Positions 58,599-64,000 of a stretch of 64,000 nt of DNA are shown here, in pieces (position 1 is the stretch's first letter; the number at the start of each line of letters is the position of its first letter). Below the pieces are notes generated by a model that made no database searches, was not told the origin of the DNA, and saw only the letters and a program-made list of their open reading frames with translations. The translations under genes were made by a program, and so were the position numbers. The stretch spans positions 391,096 to 455,095 of the forward strand of contig LNKV01000046.1 in the NCBI GenBank assembly GCA_001465935.1, in the 5' to 3' direction. The stretch comes from Clarireedia homoeocarpa. Taxonomy: Eukaryota > Ascomycota > Leotiomycetes > Helotiales > Rutstroemiaceae.

Positions 58599-59763
58599 TT
58601 ATTTACTGGTATCAACAACATATCGCCCCGCGATCTTACCCTCTTGCATTAAATCGTAGACATTTTGCAGTTCGCTTAGACCGCAGGTCTTATATGGTGC
58701 CTTAATGAGACCACGTCTAAAGAACTCAATGGCTTCAGCTGAGTCTGTACGGTTGCCAACATAGGAACCCTTGATAGTGATCATCCTGATGACTGTTTCA
58801 AAAACTGATGCTCTGAGATATGCACTTGCTGGCAGACCAATCGCCACGACTGTGCCGCGTGGTCGGACATACTCGGCAGCTTGCTGAAATGGCTTCTCGT
58901 TGGCAGCAACTAGCAAAACAGCGTGTGGTCCAAGACCATCAGATGTGGCAGCCTTGACGTCGTCGACCAGATTCTTGCTACTTTGGAAGTCGACGTAATG
59001 TTGAGCACCCAGTTCCTTGCACATCTTTTCTTTTTCAGAACCACCATCAATTGCGATGACATCAAGACCCATGGCCTTCGCATATTGACAGGCAAGTGAT
59101 CCCAAGCCACCTCCGGCTCCGACGATAGCAACACTCTGACCTGCTCGTGCTCCAGATTCTTTCAGTCCCTTGTATACAGTGATACCAGCGCAAAGAACCG
59201 GTGCAATAGCTTCCAGATCACACTCCTTTGGAATTCTTGCTACGTGAGCTGCTTTGGCGATACAATATTGTTGGAAAGTGCCATCAACAGTGTAACCGGA
59301 AAGGAGTGCCTTGGGGCAGAGTGGCTCATCGGATTGTTGACAGAATGTGCATGAGAGGCAACTTCCGTTAAGCCACTAAAAGAAAACGATTAGCACTAAA
59401 ATTCCTTGTCTTAATTCGGGATATCACATACCTTTACACCGGCATGGTCACCAACTTTAACATCTTCGACGAGATCTCCTACAGCGACAATGACACCGGC
59501 ACCTTCATGACCTCCAACCAAAGGTAGCTTTGCCGGTAGAGGCCAGTCGCCATTCACAGCGTGCAGATCTGTGTGGCAGACACCAGAATATTTGATGTTG
59601 ACAAGAACCTCATCAGGGCCCGGCTTTTGAACTGGGATCTTCTTGTAGACGACAGCTAGGTTTCTATCAGTAATCTACTACCAATTTGAGGCATAGTAGA
59701 CTTACGTTTGCCAGTCTCCTCGACAACCTGGGCCCATTGCTCTTTTGGAATTTCTTGAGACAT
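58599..59763 (-). CDS. adh1: Zinc-dependent alcohol dehydrogenase (Adh1-type)
   Basis: NAD-dependent ethanol/acetaldehyde oxidoreductase, cytosolic. Exons 59706-59763, 59432-59655 and 58599-59375 give 352 residues, the normal length for yeast-type ADH. Introns 59656-59705 and 59376-59431. Catalytic zinc ligands: Cys in GVCHTDLHAV and His in GGHEGAGVI. Structural zinc cysteines follow in GSCLSCTFCQQSDEPLC. The Rossmann motif is VAIVGAGGGLGSLACQYAKAM, and an acidic residue after it (VIAIDGG) fits NAD rather than NADP. The C-terminus GKIAGRYVVDTSK is typical. Splices restore GKPVVYKKIPV and GVKWLNGSC. Which metabolic role (fermentation or ethanol use) cannot be decided here. Confidence 0.94.
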
Positions 59764-61869
59764 GGTGTCTTGTAAAATTAAGTCGTGGATTGTGTTGAAT
59801 AGTATTGTGATGAGTTAAGTATCTGTGGTAGGTATGGTATTGCTTTTGTGATGAACACGAAGGAAATATCGTAGGTAGTCAAAGTGGGAGAAGTAGCAAA
59901 TATATAGGTTTGAAGAACATATGACCTACTGAAGGCATTCAGCCCCTCCTACTAGAGTAACCCCGCATGATGTATTCCCATACTAATTGAGAGAGCCTAG
60001 CTTACCGTAAACTCTCTTTTTGGGTCATTTTCCTATGCAGATTCTCAATCAGTGCTAAGCCTCAAGGCCGGAGTCCGGCGATCCCTGGTGTTCAGGTCCG
60101 CTTCTTCCACTAAGTGAGGAGATCATCACGGTGCTTCGTGTCTTCAAAGGGCCCGGATCAAAGGCGGCGTGGATATGCCCTGCTTAGAATCCCGTTTATA
60201 CCTGGAGCTATGCAGGATAGTAAGGTTGTACTCGGATGATGTAACAATGATGTGGTTCCGACACGTAAAATTATCGGGTGAGAAGTCCCCTATCAAGAGC
60301 ATCCCACTGCATGCGGAGATCCTTGTGTCCAATCAAACAGCTTTTCAATTTGCAATTCCTTGCATAGGTTCTACATAAGTAAGGAGAGTACCGATATCCA
60401 CTACTTTGGGATACCACTCTCTCAGTTAGCTAGGAACGTCCGCTCCACATGGATGGATAATGCGGGGTAACTTTTGATAGCACTAACAGCGTGAGTTGTC
60501 CTAGAAGATTGCGGGGTTTTAAGCTTTTCTATTCCAGTGGGGGATCGGATTCCTGTAGAACTATTGCGAAGCCATTGAAAAAATGCAGACACCCGACTCA
60601 TTTTCGGAGAGTCGCGGCAGCTCACGCCACTTCTGAACGCCCTAAACGACAAAGGGGTACTGATGGCATTGTTGCTTGTTTATGCTGCCGGCAAGTGGTC
60701 TGATTTTCGAAAATATGGGCACACACAACAATAATTTAACCGGGGCTAGCCTCCTCAACAACAACTTAAAGATACTTCATATACAAAGTTCACTCTGTTG
60801 AACGTCTCGCATCGACAGTTAGTCTAAATATCTTTTACTCTACAAGTTGTTCATAGTTCAACCCGCGTGACTAGAGCGCTCTCATATATTGATCGAACAA
60901 TCATCTAACCGCCAACATACCAAAAATGATCACGGCAATTCGTACTTACCGAAACAACGCTGGGCTCGCACGAGAGGAAGCCTCCAAAGAGAAACCGGGT
61001 CCCTGAGTGGTGTCGGCAATCCTGTGTATCCTCTTAAGTGCCATAGGCGACCTCTCCACCTTGTTCTGTCGAAACGGTGCGTTTTGACCTTTAGGTGGAT
61101 GGGAAATTTGGTCCTCCTACCAGTGTGGGAAAGGCACAGCCATTTAATTGATCTTATTGATCATCTGACGGGGAAGATTTGAGACCAAGCAGAGCTGAAG
61201 GGCATGGCCAGTGAACAGGTCACTCGGTCTTGCAGATCAACAGGTTACTCCGTAGTTTTCCCCCAGCGTTATCTAGCTGCGTCGGCAAGGAGTCTCCACA
61301 TCTTGATAACGCAGTCTAAGAATCGAAGTAGATCTTAGTAGCGTTTAACAGACCATCTTTCGGCATCATGAAAATATCGACGGGTAGCCATCAAGTGGGG
61401 TTTCTTTCTCTACTTTTCATGATCATCTTGAACTACGTTACAAGAAAGGTCCCCGAAGACGCTTACTGGAACGCCGGTGAAAAATTATTCGATCACTTTT
61501 GTGAAGTACTGATTGGGAATTCGAGTCGAACTCGCATGCGGAGGAGCCCAAGTTGTATGGTCCTCAATATACTCATACTCTGTATTAACACGTCTATAGA
61601 GTGAAAGGTGAGCACACATCGATAGAACAATACATTATAATCTATCTCATAATCAATAATTACATATCCATATAGTTTCGCATGATCCCATATATACAAC
61701 GCGGCGTGCAATCCACGCAACGAATGATGTATGCTCCGAAGCCAAGCAGCCAAAACCAACGCCAATGTATGCCGGAATTCCACTATGCAATTTATAACCA
61801 ATACCCACCACCATCCCAGATTGCCCTTGATGTGCATATCCACCCTATATAAACCCATTCCCGTCCAAT
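59764..61869. other. 2.1 kb intergenic: adh promoter and MFS gene 3' flank
   Basis: No supported gene. A plus-strand frame at 61368-61604 has hydrophobic residues but no family character. No repeat arrays or transposon ends recognised. Confidence 0.4.
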
Positions 61870-63513
61870 CTAAACAACTACCCCCCTCTCCAACCAACCT
61901 CCTCGTCCCCTCCATGCCCAGAGCCAACACCCACAACCTACAGCTACGCTCGCTGCCATTGCCCAAAAGGTGCCCTCATAGCATCTCTGACCATAACAAA
62001 GCACATCCCTACCTAAACTCTCACTCGCCGCAACCCTCTGATAAACCTGCGAGTAAACCACGCCCCAAAACGTAGCTCCGAGCGCGGGCACCATAGCCAC
62101 AATACCCCAGTTCGTGCCGAAGTTCTCCACGCCCCAGATAACGGTAACGATAAGCGGAGTCAGGGAGAATAGCGCACCGTAGCCGGAACCGATGAACGTG
62201 GAGACGATCCAGAAGCGGGAGGCATGGTTTTGAATAGCGCCGGAGGCGAGGATCACGTCGCCGAGGAGGATCAGGATGGCGGAGAAGATGAGGAATGTTA
62301 CGCGGGAGATGGTGATGCGGTTGGAACGGGGAGGGAGAGATGCGAGGGAGTTTTGGATGGAGCCGAGGTGGTGGATTTGAGGGACTGGGGCGAGGACGTC
62401 GGTAAGGGTCCCGAAGATAATGCGTGCGATAGTTGAGGTTAATGCTACGACTGAGACGTGTGTCGCTGCAGAAGTTGGATTGTGAATCGAAGGAGGGTGA
62501 AGAGTCCCGATGATAGTGCCAAGGTTCGTGATGAATGATTCGCCCGGGCCTGAAACGAAGAAAAATCCAGTCGCGAGCCACCACATTGTGTTATCCTTGA
62601 GGAATCGTCTAGTCTCGGCATTTAACAACCAGGTCTTTTTTCTGGCCTCCTCATCGCTATCATCAGAAACATCATCCTCTCTACCCAAAGTTCCATACCC
62701 CCTTCCAAATCCCTCTCCTTCACCCAACAACCCGCTCCTTTCCAATTCCTCCACTGCCTCCTCAATTAACTCATCCTCATCCACGATCTTCAAAAACACC
62801 GTCCCAATACATCCCACCACAAACAATGTCAGCGCCAAAAATACAAAGAACTTAAAAACATCCACATCCCCCCTTTCACCCCCACCCCTCCTCTCATAGA
62901 GGATCCTACTAGCCACCTGACTCTGCCACATACCGCTGAGCCCAAACGCTGCTATCGGGCACGCCAGTGCCAAGCCCCTGTATTTCGACTTCCCAAAGTT
63001 CTTCGCACACGCCGTCACCGCGCTGATGTACATACATGTCGTCGCCATACCGATGATTGTGAATGCCAGCACCATGCAAGTGATAGGCCAGCCGCGCTCA
63101 TGTACATACCCCTCTACATCTTTCGCGCCGCTGCGATACGTGAAAGCGGCAAGTGTATAGCCAATTCCAAACATGGCGCCGGAAGCGAATGATAAAGGCG
63201 CAGGGCCGACGCGGTCGCAGAGGTAGCCAAAGAGCGGGACAGGGAGGTACAGGGCGAGTTCGGCGGCGATGATGACGATATTGACTTGCAGCTGCGTGTA
63301 GTGCAGACGCGATTGGAAGAGATGGCCATAGAGGGAGTAAGCAGTTATGCTGCCTGCGCAGAGACAGGAGAGAATGGCGGAGGCATAGGAGATGAAGCGG
63401 ATGGAGTCGCGTTTGCGAGCGTTTTGGTTGCGGAAATAGGAGGAGGATGAGGAGCGGCTGGAGGGTGCTGGAGAGGAGGATCGAAGGAGAGGAGCTTGCG
63501 TCGTAGGCGCCAT
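61870..63513 (-). CDS. MFS transporter, Mch1-like
   Basis: Twelve-helix major-facilitator protein of 547 residues, single exon, resembling yeast Mch1 (a putative monocarboxylate-transporter-like protein of vacuolar membranes). A Ser-rich N-terminus (APLLRSSSPAPSSRSSSSS) precedes TM1 (FISYASAILSCLCAGSITAY). The loop after TM2 carries GYLCDRVGPAP, the MFS signature position. A long acidic central loop, about residues 255-320 (DEDELIEEAVEELERSG, DDVSDDSDEEARKK), separates two sets of six helices. The second half shows FFFVSGPGESFITNLGTIIG and ARIIFGTLTDVLAPVPQ, then FIGSGYGALFSLTPLIVTVI. Substrate is not established for this subfamily. The start MAPTTQAP is the first in-frame ATG. Confidence 0.87.
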   Translation of the reverse strand: MAPTTQAPLLRSSSPAPSSRSSSSSYFRNQNARKRDSIRFISYASAILSCLCAGSITAYSLYGHLFQSRLHYTQLQVNIVIIAAELALYLPVPLFGYLCDRVGPAPLSFASGAMFGIGYTLAAFTYRSGAKDVEGYVHERGWPITCMVLAFTIIGMATTCMYISAVTACAKNFGKSKYRGLALACPIAAFGLSGMWQSQVASRILYERRGGGERGDVDVFKFFVFLALTLFVVGCIGTVFLKIVDEDELIEEAVEELERSGLLGEGEGFGRGYGTLGREDDVSDDSDEEARKKTWLLNAETRRFLKDNTMWWLATGFFFVSGPGESFITNLGTIIGTLHPPSIHNPTSAATHVSVVALTSTIARIIFGTLTDVLAPVPQIHHLGSIQNSLASLPPRSNRITISRVTFLIFSAILILLGDVILASGAIQNHASRFWIVSTFIGSGYGALFSLTPLIVTVIWGVENFGTNWGIVAMVPALGATFWGVVYSQVYQRVAASESLGRDVLCYGQRCYEGTFWAMAASVAVGCGCWLWAWRGRGGWLERGVVV

Positions 63514-63816
63514 GGTTGTGTAAATGATGACCAAGTTCGATGAAAGAGGTCAATTGGTGCTGTTACGAGCGCATCTGAGATGATGCTGCGAGGAAGGTCT
63601 GCGGTGAGTGATGAGTCGCATGAGAGCTTAAGCTCGGATTGTTACAGACGTAATTCCGGCCTCGGCTGACACCATTTCGAACAAGGGTGAGTAAGCCTAA
63701 TCTGATCAATTTAACTCAATCTCCCAGATCATGAGCGAGATGCTATAAAATCATATAGCACTTGTTAAATATCGTGAGAGGATACGTATCAAGTGATTTG
63801 AAATGAGATTGAGGAC

Positions 63817-64000
63817 TGTCGGGATTGTCGGAATACAAGTATCAATTGTACAATCCTTAGTGCTTCCGGAGCTCCAGGATTATATAATCACTAGTTTATA
63901 TAGTCAGTTAAGAAGAAGAGTTCTTCTCTTCTTCTTTGCACAAAGTAATATAAGAGGATTCAACCCGTTTATTTTGTGTCACCTACAGCTGTACTAAGCC
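63817..64000 (+). mobile_element. Possible copia-type LTR (partial, right edge)
   Basis: AT-rich sequence starting TGTCGGGATTGTCGGAATAC, then two TATA-like stretches (ATTATATAATC, GTTTATATAGTC), a polypyrimidine TTCTTCTCTTCTTC and GGATTCAACCCG. This order recalls LTRs of fungal Ty1/copia elements. The 3' end, primer-binding site and internal genes would lie beyond 64000, so it may also be a solo LTR or chance. Confidence 0.35.

Noticed and set aside
61368..61604. Plus-strand ORF with hydrophobic segment
   Set aside because: Short, no family resemblance, lies in the MFS gene 3' flank.
1..64000. tRNA genes, rRNA, CRISPR arrays
   Set aside because: I looked for T-loop GGTTCRA-type boxes and regular spacer arrays and found none convincing; arrays present are contiguous tandem repeats without spacers.

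Overview
The window looks like nuclear DNA of a filamentous ascomycete (Pezizomycotina; a leotiomycete such as a Sclerotiniaceae member is my best guess, by inference only). The reasons are many 50-90 nt introns with GT...CTAAY...AG signals, a Zn2Cys6 factor with a fungal middle-homology domain, a HET-domain relic, a WSC/copper-radical oxidase, a DASH-complex subunit and AT-leaning intergenic DNA full of simple repeats. I rebuilt most genes by joining exons across splice sites. Every joined CDS sums to a multiple of three except one (the WD40 gene), which is a main finding.

Layout. 1-9.4 kb is accessory in character: a Zn2Cys6 regulator running off the left edge, a broken HET gene, an alpha/beta hydrolase, and a secreted WSC-glyoxal-oxidase-like protein. 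10.6-34.3 kb is a dense housekeeping block: AT-hook/C2H2 protein, O6-alkylguanine alkyltransferase, UNC-45/She4 myosin chaperone, TFIIH subunit Tfb4, taspase-like Ntn hydrolase, Arp3, DASH Dad3, mitochondrial ribosomal protein uS5m, and a giant WD40 protein. Two intergenic stretches are divergent promoters (17.4-17.8 kb and 21.7-22.9 kb).

34.3-51.0 kb is a 16.7 kb near-desert holding one small conserved serine-rich gene (42903-43373, minus). The rest is microsatellites, minisatellites, a telomere-like heptamer array, a triple CACGTG array, a tandem duplication, a marked excess of the heptamer TACAGTA/TACTGTA, and, at the right end, two adjacent palindromic MITE-like elements.

51.0-64 kb returns to single-copy genes: tRNA m5U methyltransferase Trm2, a small conserved two-exon protein, a large disordered protein with an ASCH/EVE-like domain, a zinc alcohol dehydrogenase, and an Mch1-like MFS transporter. 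The right edge may be the start of a copia-type LTR.

There is no operon logic. The genes are independently promoted, and functional links such as cytoskeleton/kinetochore (she4-like, arp3, dad3) are loose. The most unusual signals are the probable +1 frame discontinuity at a UUU_CGA site in the WD40 gene, the TACAGTA motif cluster in the desert, and the MITE pair.
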